A DNA stretch of 64,000 nt, from positions 62,001 through 126,000 of the forward strand of contig CABJAP010000011.1 of assembly GCA_902363595.1 (NCBI GenBank). Reading direction: 5' to 3'. Source of the DNA: Clostridia bacterium (GTDB lineage Bacteria > Bacillota > Clostridia > Peptostreptococcales > Anaerovoracaceae). The notes under the pieces are model-generated. The model ran no database searches, was not told where the DNA came from, and saw only the letters and a list, made by a program, of their open reading frames with translations. Made by a program: the position numbers and the translations under genes. The stretch's first letter is position 1. Each line of letters starts with the position of its first letter. This document shows positions 1 to 7,464 of the stretch, piece after piece.

Positions 1-844
1 CCAAGGCGCAGCTGCAGCCGTGAATCAGCATGGTGTGGATACAGACGCCCAGACCGAACCCGTGAAACATGGGCATGATCGCCAGCATTTTATGCCCGGT
101 TATAATACAGTCTCCCGCAGCACCGGTCTGCATAGCCAGAGCGTTAAAGTTCAAGTTGGTTAAGATGATTCCCTTTGTTTTTCCCGTAGTGCCGCCGCTG
201 TATAAAATTGCAGCTTCAGCAGAACCCTTGCGCACGGTCCGGAAGTTTCCGGAAAAAGATTCCCCCTTCCGCATAAAGCTCGTATAGGTGATAACATCCT
301 CACGGCTCGGGATCTTCTTGATCTTTCTTCCTTTCGTCAGCTTGAATCCAAGTTTTGTAATACCTGAAAGCTCGGTGGCAATGGAGGCTACAATAACATG
401 CTTCAACTCCGGCGTCCGGCCGCGTACCTGTTCAACCTTTGAATAAAAAGCGTCCAGAACAAGAATAGCTGTGCTGTGAGAGTGGTTGAGATAAAACTCG
501 ATTTCTCCCTCAGCCGACAGCGGATGGACCATATTGGCCAGCGCTCCCATGCGGTTGATCGCATAAAACATCGTGACCGCTTGCGGAGTGTTGGGCATAC
601 AAATCGTAACCCGGTCGTTTTCATGAATGCCCAAAGCACACAATGCTCTTGCGCACTGATTGACTTCTGACAAAAACTGGCGATAGGTCACTTTCTTTCC
701 CATGAATTCGTATGCAGTTACATCCTGGTGTTCTTCTGCATTCTTTTCTATCAGATCGATCATCGAAAGATCGGGGTAATCCAGTGTTTCAGGCACATTA
801 CGGTATGACGACAGCCACGGAGCCTTTGGTTCTTTAGCATTCAT
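1..844 (-). CDS. AMP-dependent acyl-CoA synthetase, partial (C-terminal part outside window)
   Basis: This is the N-terminal 281 codons of an acyl-adenylate-forming ligase that runs off the window. The ATP-binding P-loop-like motif YSGGTTGKTKG is visible around 190-225 on the minus strand, and the early part has the usual family text (VTICMPNTPQAV). Such enzymes activate a carboxylic acid, usually a fatty acid, with ATP and then load it onto CoA. The ATG at 844 gives MNAKEPKAPW and overlaps the end of the upstream E2-like gene by 11 bases, so the two are probably translationally coupled. The substrate cannot be read from the sequence. Two further ligases of this superfamily lie at 51,204-54,761. 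Confidence 0.9.
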   Translation of the reverse strand, partial: MNAKEPKAPWLSSYRNVPETLDYPDLSMIDLIEKNAEEHQDVTAYEFMGKKVTYRQFLSEVNQCARALCALGIHENDRVTICMPNTPQAVTMFYAINRMGALANMVHPLSAEGEIEFYLNHSHSTAILVLDAFYSKVEQVRGRTPELKHVIVASIATELSGITKLGFKLTKGRKIKKIPSREDVITYTSFMRKGESFSGNFRTVRKGSAEAAILYSGGTTGKTKGIILTNLNFNALAMQTGAAGDCIITGHKMLAIMPMFHGFGLGVCIHTMLIHGCSCAL

Positions 845-1715
845 AATCCACTTCCTCCTTTACTGGTTTTTCCAGAATTTCCGGTTGGGATAGGATTTCC
901 TCCAGCAATTTTACGGATCTGGCAAAATAAAAGCCGTCTGCAATTCTTTCATCCAAAGTAACGCCAAGATCAACCACATCTCGGATCTCCGCTTCTCCAT
1001 CATCCCCAATGATCTGTGCTTGATGCACGGTTCCTACGGCAATGAGCAGAGAGTTAGTTCCATAATTGTTCAAATGATGATAGACACAGCTGCATCCAAT
1101 GCTGCCCAGGTTGGTCAGCATAGCCGTTGAATAGTTGGGGTCCCCATCACAGATAAATGCCGGCATCTTATCATGAAAATCCAAAAACCGAAAAGCAGCC
1201 ATCATGATTCTCATAACAAATCTGGGCAGCTTAGCCAGTTTGCCCAGCACTTGGTCAATATCATTTGTACCAGCCTCTTGCCTAAGCTTGGCAGAATCTC
1301 CAATGATTTTTCTGCTCACATCTTCCAGTGTCATATCGTCCTCAACCCGCAGCGTCATCAGCGCTTCTTCGGCTCCATCCTGAAACTGTCGCTTCACTAC
1401 AAATGAAATTGTAATCTCATTACGATCGAAAAATCGTTTGCCAGCAATAAAGCGGTTCAGCAGCGGTCTTTTATATATGGTTTTAGCAACCGCCATAACG
1501 ATCGTATGAAAAATTGTAGTTTTATATTCGGCACCTGGCCCATTTTTTTCCTGCAGATACTGCATCAAATTGGTGACATCGATCTGCTCTTGTATATACA
1601 CTTCCGCATCACACCGATTGGGCATCAAATGCGGCATAATCGCATGGACCCCATCCACATTGCGGACTCTGGTTCCGTCCCGCCTGTCCCCTCTTTCTTT
1701 CGTTTTCTTTGTCAT
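834..1715 (-). CDS. E2-like (2-oxoacid dehydrogenase acyltransferase fold) protein without lipoyl domain
   Basis: The 293-residue protein has the chloramphenicol-acetyltransferase-like fold of E2 catalytic domains but no lipoyl or subunit-binding domain. Near the C-terminus, TNLGSIGCS followed by LNNYGTNSLLIAVG matches the conserved E2 core. Family E2 enzymes then carry HRxxDG with the catalytic histidine; here the text is DERIADG, so glutamate stands at that place. It is an orphan: no E1, E3 or lipoate gene is near, and it is coupled to an acyl-CoA ligase gene just downstream. I infer an acyl-CoA-linked acyltransferase or a non-catalytic relative. The start at 1715 has an AGGAGG site 7 bases upstream. 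Confidence 0.8.
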   Translation of the reverse strand: MTKKTKERGDRRDGTRVRNVDGVHAIMPHLMPNRCDAEVYIQEQIDVTNLMQYLQEKNGPGAEYKTTIFHTIVMAVAKTIYKRPLLNRFIAGKRFFDRNEITISFVVKRQFQDGAEEALMTLRVEDDMTLEDVSRKIIGDSAKLRQEAGTNDIDQVLGKLAKLPRFVMRIMMAAFRFLDFHDKMPAFICDGDPNYSTAMLTNLGSIGCSCVYHHLNNYGTNSLLIAVGTVHQAQIIGDDGEAEIRDVVDLGVTLDERIADGFYFARSVKLLEEILSQPEILEKPVKEEVDYEC

Positions 1716-1739
1716 ACACTTCCTCCTCGGTCGTCGAGT

Positions 1740-1751
1740 ATTGTATACAAT
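1740..1751. promoter_or_regulatory. 12-bp perfect palindrome upstream of the E2-like gene
   Basis: ATTGTATACAAT is a perfect palindrome 25 bases upstream of the start of the E2-like gene. An AT-rich region that could hold its promoter lies just beyond. The form resembles half-sites bound by GntR-type repressors, but no such gene is in the window. It could be chance in AT-rich DNA. Confidence 0.3.
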
Positions 1752-1880
1752 TTATAACATAATCTAACTTAATGATATATTATATTCATTTTTTCGCTTT
1801 TTTTCAACTTTTTCAGCATGAGCAGCCATCATGTTGATTCTTAAAAGTTTATTAAAGGGGTCCGAAAAAAGACCCGGTTG

Positions 1881-1889
1881 TGATATAAT
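1881..1889 (+). promoter_or_regulatory. extended -10 promoter for the FHA-ftsW gene
   Basis: TG-A-TATAAT forms an extended -10 box 38 bases upstream of the start codon at 1927. No good -35 is seen, which is common for extended -10 promoters. Confidence 0.5.
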
Positions 1890-1926
1890 GTTCTCTGCAT
1901 TTAAGTTTGAAAAAGGAGGACAAGGC

Positions 1927-3639
1927 ATGGATACATTCCAGAACATAATGACCGTCATGGGGCCATATTACACAGCGGCCGTAAGGTGGGTCTTTGTGCT
2001 TCTTGCTATATTTATACTGGTCAAATCAATTAAATCTTTGCTTCAGGCAAAAAACCCTTCAGAGATATGGGCCTATATAGGAGGCCCCGACGGTTCTTCT
2101 ACCCCGCTCAAGCATTGGGAAAACGTTATCGGGCGAGCTTCCAGCGCCGATATTGTAGTCAACCTGAACAGTATATCCCGTAATCACGGAACCCTGGTTC
2201 GGGATGCCCGGGGAACTTGGCGATACAATGACTTGCATTCGAAAAACGGTTCTTACATAAATGGGGTGAAGGTAAAAAAGACTATGCCTTTGCGTCCCGG
2301 CGATGTACTTACTCTGGGCGGCGCTAATTTTTCTTTGATTCCTGTAAGCTTGCAGGAAAAGCAGCAAAACATTCAAAAAAGAAAGCGGAAAAGCCGGCCC
2401 GTATCTCCGTGGACATCGCTGATTGCGCTGACGGTCTTTCAGGTTTTGACAGTAGTTCAGTTTAAAGTCGCATATGGAGATGACTGCCCTCCATCCATTC
2501 CAACATCCATCTTCGGTCTATGTGCGATTATGTGGGTTTATTTTCTTTTCATGCGCTCTCTGCGGCGGATCGCATTTGAAATGGAAACCATTGCCTTTTT
2601 CTTGTCCACGCTCAGTTTGGCTGCAACAGCTGTACACACCGGCAACACGATGAAACAGTTGATCTGCATCATCTTAGGGGTAGTCTTATTCTTTCTGTTG
2701 TGCTGGTTTTTGCGGGATTTGAACAGGTCCAAGGAAGTTCGGATGTTGATTCTGGGAGTGGGCGTTGTTCTGCTGCTGGCAACATTACTTTTTGGAACAA
2801 CTCATTATGGAGCAAAGAACTGGATTGAAATCGGAGGAATGTCTATTCAACCGGCAGAATTGGTTAAAATATCCTTTATTATTGCCGGAGCCGCTACTTT
2901 AGATGAGTTGTATGAAAAAGGAAACCTGACCATCTTCATGATTTTTTCCGGCTTTTGTATGGGCTGCTTGGCTTTAATGAGTGACTTTGGCGGCGCTGCC
3001 ATTTTCTTTGTCACCTTCCTGGTCATCGCCTTTCTGCGAAGCGGCGATTTTTCCAAGCTGATCCTCATCGTCGGTGCTGTAGCACTGGCTGGTATGCTGG
3101 TGCTGACGTTGAAGCCCCATGTGAGGCAGCGATTCGCCACTTGGGGGCATGTCTGGGACGATCCTATGGGAACCGGATACCAGCAGACCAGGGCCATGTC
3201 GGCGGCGGCCAGCGGCGGCCTTCCCGGCGTTGGTGCCGGAAAAGGCTGGTTCCATACTACAGCGGCTTCAGATACTGACCTTGTTTTTTCCCTGCTTGCT
3301 GAGGAGTGGGGTCTGATTATTGCTATTTTAGCTGTTCTATGTATTGTAACGCTGGGCGTCTTTGCGGTCCGTTCCATCATCGCAGGCCGCTCCGCTTATT
3401 ACAGCATTGCCGCTTGTGCCGCCACCTCGCTGTTTATTTTTCAAACGATACTCAACGTGTTCGGTGCGCTGGACCTGCTGCCTTTTACCGGAGTAACCTT
3501 CCCCTTCGTTTCCAGCGGAGGGACCAGTATGATCGTCTCCTGGGGGCTTTTGGCCTTCCTCAAGGCAGCCGACACCAGGCAGAACGCCAGCTTTGCCGTC
3601 CGGCTGGATGATAAAAAGGAAGGGGGCCTAGCATCATGA
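1927..3639 (+). CDS. FHA domain-containing FtsW/RodA/SpoVE-family glycan polymerase
   Basis: The 570-residue protein fuses a membrane segment at about residues 15-30, an FHA domain at about 50-130 (VIGRASSADIVV, then SRNHGTLV and SKNGSYING) and a SEDS polytopic domain of about ten helices. The SEDS part has the family text YGAKNWI, QPAELVKI and PFVSSGGTSM. SEDS proteins polymerise glycan strands from lipid II and work with a class B penicillin-binding protein, which is the next gene, overlapping by ATGA. FHA domains bind phosphothreonine, so control by a Ser/Thr kinase is inferred. The start at 1927 follows AAAAAGGAGGACAAGGC; the longer in-frame ORF from 1831 lacks a ribosome site. Confidence 0.9.
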   Translation: MDTFQNIMTVMGPYYTAAVRWVFVLLAIFILVKSIKSLLQAKNPSEIWAYIGGPDGSSTPLKHWENVIGRASSADIVVNLNSISRNHGTLVRDARGTWRYNDLHSKNGSYINGVKVKKTMPLRPGDVLTLGGANFSLIPVSLQEKQQNIQKRKRKSRPVSPWTSLIALTVFQVLTVVQFKVAYGDDCPPSIPTSIFGLCAIMWVYFLFMRSLRRIAFEMETIAFFLSTLSLAATAVHTGNTMKQLICIILGVVLFFLLCWFLRDLNRSKEVRMLILGVGVVLLLATLLFGTTHYGAKNWIEIGGMSIQPAELVKISFIIAGAATLDELYEKGNLTIFMIFSGFCMGCLALMSDFGGAAIFFVTFLVIAFLRSGDFSKLILIVGAVALAGMLVLTLKPHVRQRFATWGHVWDDPMGTGYQQTRAMSAAASGGLPGVGAGKGWFHTTAASDTDLVFSLLAEEWGLIIAILAVLCIVTLGVFAVRSIIAGRSAYYSIAACAATSLFIFQTILNVFGALDLLPFTGVTFPFVSSGGTSMIVSWGLLAFLKAADTRQNASFAVRLDDKKEGGLAS

Positions 3640-5003
3640 AAAAGATTGAAAAACGTGCGATCATGTGCCTGCTCCTTGCCGGAGTCCTGGTAATCGGCCT
3701 CGGCGTCTTTTGTTTTCGCTATGTGAAAGACGGAGGCGACTGGGCGACTTATACAGCCAACAAACAGATTTACAACGATAAAGGAAAGCTGAAAACCGGC
3801 TCCCTTTACGATCGAAACGGCAAACTGCTTATGACCAATGCGGGCGGAAAGATGCAATTCAGCGATACCTCTTCCATTCGGAAAGCGAACGTCCATTTAA
3901 CTGGCGATAAAAGCGGCATGATCGCTACCGGCGCTAATAAAGTCTTTGCCAATAAGCTTTCGGGTTATAATTTTCTTACGGGGACTTACTCCATGCTGGG
4001 AAAAGGCAGAAATGTGAACCTCACTATTGATTCCGAAATCTGCACTACGGCCAATCAAGCGCTTGCCGGACGAAAAGGTACAGTCGGAGTTTATAACTAT
4101 AAGACCGGAGAAATCATCTGTCTGGTCAGTTCGCCTAATTACGATCCAACGGACCCGCCTAAGGTAAGCGAGGATGATAAATCTGGTATTTACATGAACC
4201 GTTTCTTTTCCGCTACCTTCACTCCCGGCTCCATATTCAAGCTGGTGACAGCGGCGGCTTCCATCGAAAATTTATCCGATTATGCGACCTGGGAATACAC
4301 TTGCACCGGCAGACAGTCTTATGGCGGTTCGGACCGAGTTACCTGCCAGGAACCTCACGGAAAGGTTAATCTGGAAAAGGCTTTGGCCGTATCCTGCAAC
4401 TGCTATTTCGGAAAGCTGGCCGAAAAGGTGGGCGCAGAAAAGATGAAGGAATATACAGAGAAGACCGGTCTGACCATCAGCAGAGATATCAACGGAATCT
4501 CTACTGCAAGGGGAAAGTTTGAGTTTCCACAGAGCGGTGGAGTTGAGCTGGCTTGGGCCGGTATCGGGCAGCATGAAGATCTAGTAAACCCTTGTACGAT
4601 GATGACCTATATGGGAGCCATCGCCGGCGGCGGGCGGGCTGTACAGCCGAAAATTATTCGCAATGTAAAATTCAGCACCGGAATTCCTGCAAGCCTGCCC
4701 TGGAAGTCCTGGACTAAGCGTATGATTGAAGAAAACACTGCATCAATCCTTCAAAACATGATGCGTAACAACGTGGAAGATAATTATGGTACGGAGAACT
4801 TTCCGGGCCTGAATATCTGCGCAAAATCCGGCACAGCGGAAGTTGGGAAGAATAAACGGCCCAACGCTTGGTTTACCGGTTTCCTCAGGGATGAAGAACA
4901 TCCATATGCCTTTATCGTATTGGTTGAAAACGGCGGTTTCGGCAGTCAGGTTTCCGGCAGTATTGCCAATAAAGTGCTGCAGGAAGTCGTCGAAAAATAT
5001 TAA
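3636..5003 (+). CDS. class B penicillin-binding protein (transpeptidase)
   Basis: This 455-residue class B penicillin-binding protein has one N-terminal membrane helix (about residues 8-27) and an extracytoplasmic transpeptidase domain. The three active-site motifs are present: S199-I-F-K202 with the catalytic serine, S253-C-N255, and K397-S-G399. It should cross-link peptidoglycan outside the membrane, partnered with the SEDS polymerase encoded by the overlapping upstream gene. It is shorter than FtsI or PBP2 (usually 550 or more residues), with a small dimerisation region. It resembles the PbpA type paired with RodA/FtsW and FHA proteins in other Gram-positives. Whether it serves division, elongation or sporulation is not evident. 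Confidence 0.92.
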   Translation: MKKIEKRAIMCLLLAGVLVIGLGVFCFRYVKDGGDWATYTANKQIYNDKGKLKTGSLYDRNGKLLMTNAGGKMQFSDTSSIRKANVHLTGDKSGMIATGANKVFANKLSGYNFLTGTYSMLGKGRNVNLTIDSEICTTANQALAGRKGTVGVYNYKTGEIICLVSSPNYDPTDPPKVSEDDKSGIYMNRFFSATFTPGSIFKLVTAAASIENLSDYATWEYTCTGRQSYGGSDRVTCQEPHGKVNLEKALAVSCNCYFGKLAEKVGAEKMKEYTEKTGLTISRDINGISTARGKFEFPQSGGVELAWAGIGQHEDLVNPCTMMTYMGAIAGGGRAVQPKIIRNVKFSTGIPASLPWKSWTKRMIEENTASILQNMMRNNVEDNYGTENFPGLNICAKSGTAEVGKNKRPNAWFTGFLRDEEHPYAFIVLVENGGFGSQVSGSIANKVLQEVVEKY

Positions 5004-5027
5004 CCGGACAAGAAAGCCGGAAGCGCG

Positions 5028-5066
5028 AACACAGCAGTCACACTTCGTGTGACTGCTGTGTTTTTT
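5028..5066 (+). terminator. strong intrinsic terminator after the PBP gene
   Basis: A perfect 16-bp stem (5028-5043 with 5047-5062) with a three-base loop runs into six T residues, 25 bases after the PBP stop codon. Confidence 0.93.
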
Positions 5067-5244
5067 GGTTTACCATAATGAAAATGGGGTGTTTGGGCCG
5101 AAAGTGGTGTAAATATTGTGGGCTTGCAAGCCTGAAATTTCGAGATATATAAAGGTTCAAGGATTTTGACACAATTTGAACCTTGAAAACGTTGCAATAA
5201 TTCACTAGATTCATTAAAATAAAAAATTTAGTATAATCCCAGGC
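5067..5244 (+). repeat. dispersed 178-bp intergenic element, copy A
   Basis: This AT-rich intergenic stretch aligns end to end with 55,459-55,637 at what looks like about 60-70 percent identity by eye. Both begin GGTTTACCATAAT, share GTGTAAAT-TTGT-GGCT in the middle and AAACGTTG later, and end near AAT-TAGT--AATCC-GGC. No open reading frame or terminal inverted repeat is clear. It sits directly after a terminator. It may be a decayed miniature mobile element or a structured intergenic repeat. Confidence 0.6.
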
Positions 5245-5300
5245 ACCGCACAGCTACATGAATTAAATCATTGGTCAGCAGGCAGCCCATTTTCTATGGC

Positions 5301-6071
5301 CTACAAATACCGTTCAGTCACAATAAAAATTCGATCCTTTCTCGTTCGCTGTCCGACTTCACGCAAGAAGGCCTTGCCCTTCCCCCGGAGTACCAGCTTA
5401 TCTCCTTCTTTAACCTGGAAATCTGTCTTTTCCGCCTGCATACTATTGACAAAGACCAATCCCGAGCGAATCGCTTCCGCCGCCTTTGCTCTGGAAAGGG
5501 AAAAAGCCGATGCGATCACGTTGTCCAGTCTCAAAGAGGCAACCGTATCTTTTTGCATACTTGTTTTCTGCTCAGGTATCCGCAGCTCCGACAGAGGGAC
5601 GGACTCCAGCTTCAGGCTGGTTCTTCCTGCTTTCTCATAATGAAACAGCAGGAAGTCCCTTATTTCTTCTAAAATAAGGATGTCCGCCCCTGTTTCATTG
5701 GTAAGAATATCACCGATCATCTCCCTTTTGATCCCCAATCCGGTGAGCGATCCCAGATAATCCCGATGGGTCAGCTTCCTTCCCCCGGACGGAGCCTCCG
5801 CACGGATGACCGCTAGGGGATGGTTCTCTTCAAGGCTCGCATAGTCAGGCAGAAACATGGCGATGGTTCGCTCCGCATCTTCATACCCGCCGAAAAACGC
5901 CCAGCTCACATCGCTTGAAGCTTTGCTCAGCTCCCGAAGGCGTCCTTCCACCAGCGTTCTTTGTCGTAAATCCAGAAAACCAGTGCTGGTCACCATATAC
6001 TGGCGGCTGCACTGCTGATATTTGTCTTCTGCCCCAGCCAAGAGCATTTTATCTTCTTTGCTTTCGTTCAT
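5301..6071 (-). CDS. YlmH-type S4 domain RNA-binding protein
   Basis: The 256-residue protein matches the YlmH family: an N-terminal domain with RTLVEGRLREL and FFGGYEDAER, a middle region with HRDYLGSLTGLGIKRE, and a C-terminal S4 RNA-binding domain (about residues 180-245, LRLDNVIASAFSLSRAKA then GLVFVNS). Members bind ribosomes or 23S rRNA and often sit in the ylm/divIVA division cluster. Here it stands instead two bases after a DUF3048 gene. No strong ribosome site precedes the ATG at 6071, so translation may be coupled to the upstream gene; a shorter start at MLLAGAEDKY is possible. Confidence 0.9.
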   Translation of the reverse strand: MNESKEDKMLLAGAEDKYQQCSRQYMVTSTGFLDLRQRTLVEGRLRELSKASSDVSWAFFGGYEDAERTIAMFLPDYASLEENHPLAVIRAEAPSGGRKLTHRDYLGSLTGLGIKREMIGDILTNETGADILILEEIRDFLLFHYEKAGRTSLKLESVPLSELRIPEQKTSMQKDTVASLRLDNVIASAFSLSRAKAAEAIRSGLVFVNSMQAEKTDFQVKEGDKLVLRGKGKAFLREVGQRTRKDRIFIVTERYL

Positions 6072-6073
6072 CG

Positions 6074-7105
6074 CTATTTGTATTCCACCTTCACCGTGTC
6101 ATCCACCACCTGAATCCAGGTAACGCCCACGTTCAGCTTCAGTTCCTTCCCTTCTTTATCCGTAAAAACAGTAGGGGAATCGAGATCTTTTCTAGACCAG
6201 CTGCCTTCTACTGCAACTCCGTTGGTAAAAAGCAGGGCATCTCCCCCTGCGGTCATATTGATTTTCAAGCGCCCCTTTTCATCCAGAACTTTGGATTTCA
6301 CTTTTTGCACCAGAATGTTTCTCGTGGTGATCTGCTTTCCGGTCTCTTTGTCCATATACTCGCTTCCGCCGACGTATTTTTTATAGAGGCCAGTTTTTTT
6401 ATCATACTTATAGTTATTCTTATTTACCCGATAATCAATATCAATATCGACGGCAGATGCTCCCTGCTGGGTCTGGCCGTCTCCCAAAAATGGAAAGCTC
6501 CTCGGCTCCTGCTGCTGATCCCATCCTTCTTTTTTAATGGTCTTCCAGACGTCTTTCCCCGTGGTATAAGAATTATGGGGCGCGCTGCGATCCGTTGAAC
6601 GATAGAAAATACGGTTATAACTGAACGCGCTGATGTAGGGAATCACACCGGACTCTAAATATTTTTTGGCCTGCGGGCTCCATCCGTGGTGGACGAAAAC
6701 CGCTTTATACTCTCTGGCCATATCGATAAAATACGGCCTTGCGCTGCGGGATGGTCCGATTTTGTCAGGTACCTTGCTGTAGTAAATCGGCTCCAAACGG
6801 CTGGAACCTCCCTCCACTGGAAATTCATAAACAATATCGGCCTTGGAGATCCCCGACTGTGGTCTTGCCAGACCGGAATCATTGTCAGTTGAAAGGATGA
6901 ACGGTCTCGATGGCAGTTCGATTACCAGCTCACCGGTCAGCGGGTTTGTCTTTGGTGATTTGATATCCGGCCAATCGCTGGAAAGCCCTCCAAAGAGAGC
7001 AAATACGGCGGTTGCCCCACCAATTACCAGTACAACCAGCACAATCAACATCATTTTCATGCTGCTTTTTTTCTTAATTTTTCTTTTATTTTTGTCTGAA
7101 CGCAT
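6074..7105 (-). CDS. DUF3048 (YerB-like) membrane-anchored protein
   Basis: A 343-residue protein with a lysine-rich N-terminus, one membrane helix (about residues 17-40) and a large extracytoplasmic part that matches the DUF3048/YerB family. Recognisable text includes NPLTGE, RPFILSTDND, GPSRSARPYF and SAPHNSYT. The family function is not established. B. subtilis YerB is a lipoprotein, but this protein shows no lipobox cysteine after the helix, so it is anchored by the helix. It is divergent from the TSCPD gene and followed after two bases by ylmH, suggesting a two-gene operon. Confidence 0.88.
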   Translation of the reverse strand: MRSDKNKRKIKKKSSMKMMLIVLVVLVIGGATAVFALFGGLSSDWPDIKSPKTNPLTGELVIELPSRPFILSTDNDSGLARPQSGISKADIVYEFPVEGGSSRLEPIYYSKVPDKIGPSRSARPYFIDMAREYKAVFVHHGWSPQAKKYLESGVIPYISAFSYNRIFYRSTDRSAPHNSYTTGKDVWKTIKKEGWDQQQEPRSFPFLGDGQTQQGASAVDIDIDYRVNKNNYKYDKKTGLYKKYVGGSEYMDKETGKQITTRNILVQKVKSKVLDEKGRLKINMTAGGDALLFTNGVAVEGSWSRKDLDSPTVFTDKEGKELKLNVGVTWIQVVDDTVKVEYK

Positions 7106-7184
7106 TTTATCTTTCCCTTTCCGTTCTTTTTTGCTATATTATATATTATAACAGTAAAAAGCAATTAAGAAAGGACAAATTGTT

Positions 7185-7457
7185 ATGAAGTATTCCTACA
7201 TCCCACGAGGAGTCTGTTCCACTAAGCTGGACTTTGAATTGGACGGCGATATTGTCAAAAATGTAAAGTTCAGCGGCGGCTGCAACGGCAATCTAAAGGC
7301 AATTTCAACATTAGTAGAAGGCATGCCGGTGGAAGAAGTCACGAAAAAGCTTTCTGGAATCAGCTGCGGCATGAAATCCACATCCTGCACCGATCAGCTG
7401 GCTACAGCTTTGAGAAAAGCACTGGAAGAGAATAAAGATAAGGAGGGAGCCAAATAG
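7185..7457 (+). CDS. TIGR03905-type TSCPD domain protein
   Basis: This small 90-residue protein matches the short TSCPD domain family. It has four cysteines in conserved spots: GVCSTKLDF, SGGCNGN, ISCGMKS and the signature STSCTDQLA that gives the domain its name. TSCPD domains occur at the C-terminus of some vitamin-B12 ribonucleotide reductases; the stand-alone form has no settled function, and a metal- or nucleotide-linked role is only inferred. AGAAAGGA lies about nine bases before the ATG. It is transcribed alone, divergently from the DUF3048 gene, and ends eight bases from the convergent permease gene. Confidence 0.85.
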   Translation: MKYSYIPRGVCSTKLDFELDGDIVKNVKFSGGCNGNLKAISTLVEGMPVEEVTKKLSGISCGMKSTSCTDQLATALRKALEENKDKEGAK

Positions 7458-7464
7458 GCTCCCT

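Noticed and set aside
69..287. A plus-strand frame in the first 300 bases
   Set aside because: It is the complement of the acyl-CoA ligase gene, whose minus-strand reading shows the AMP-binding motif.
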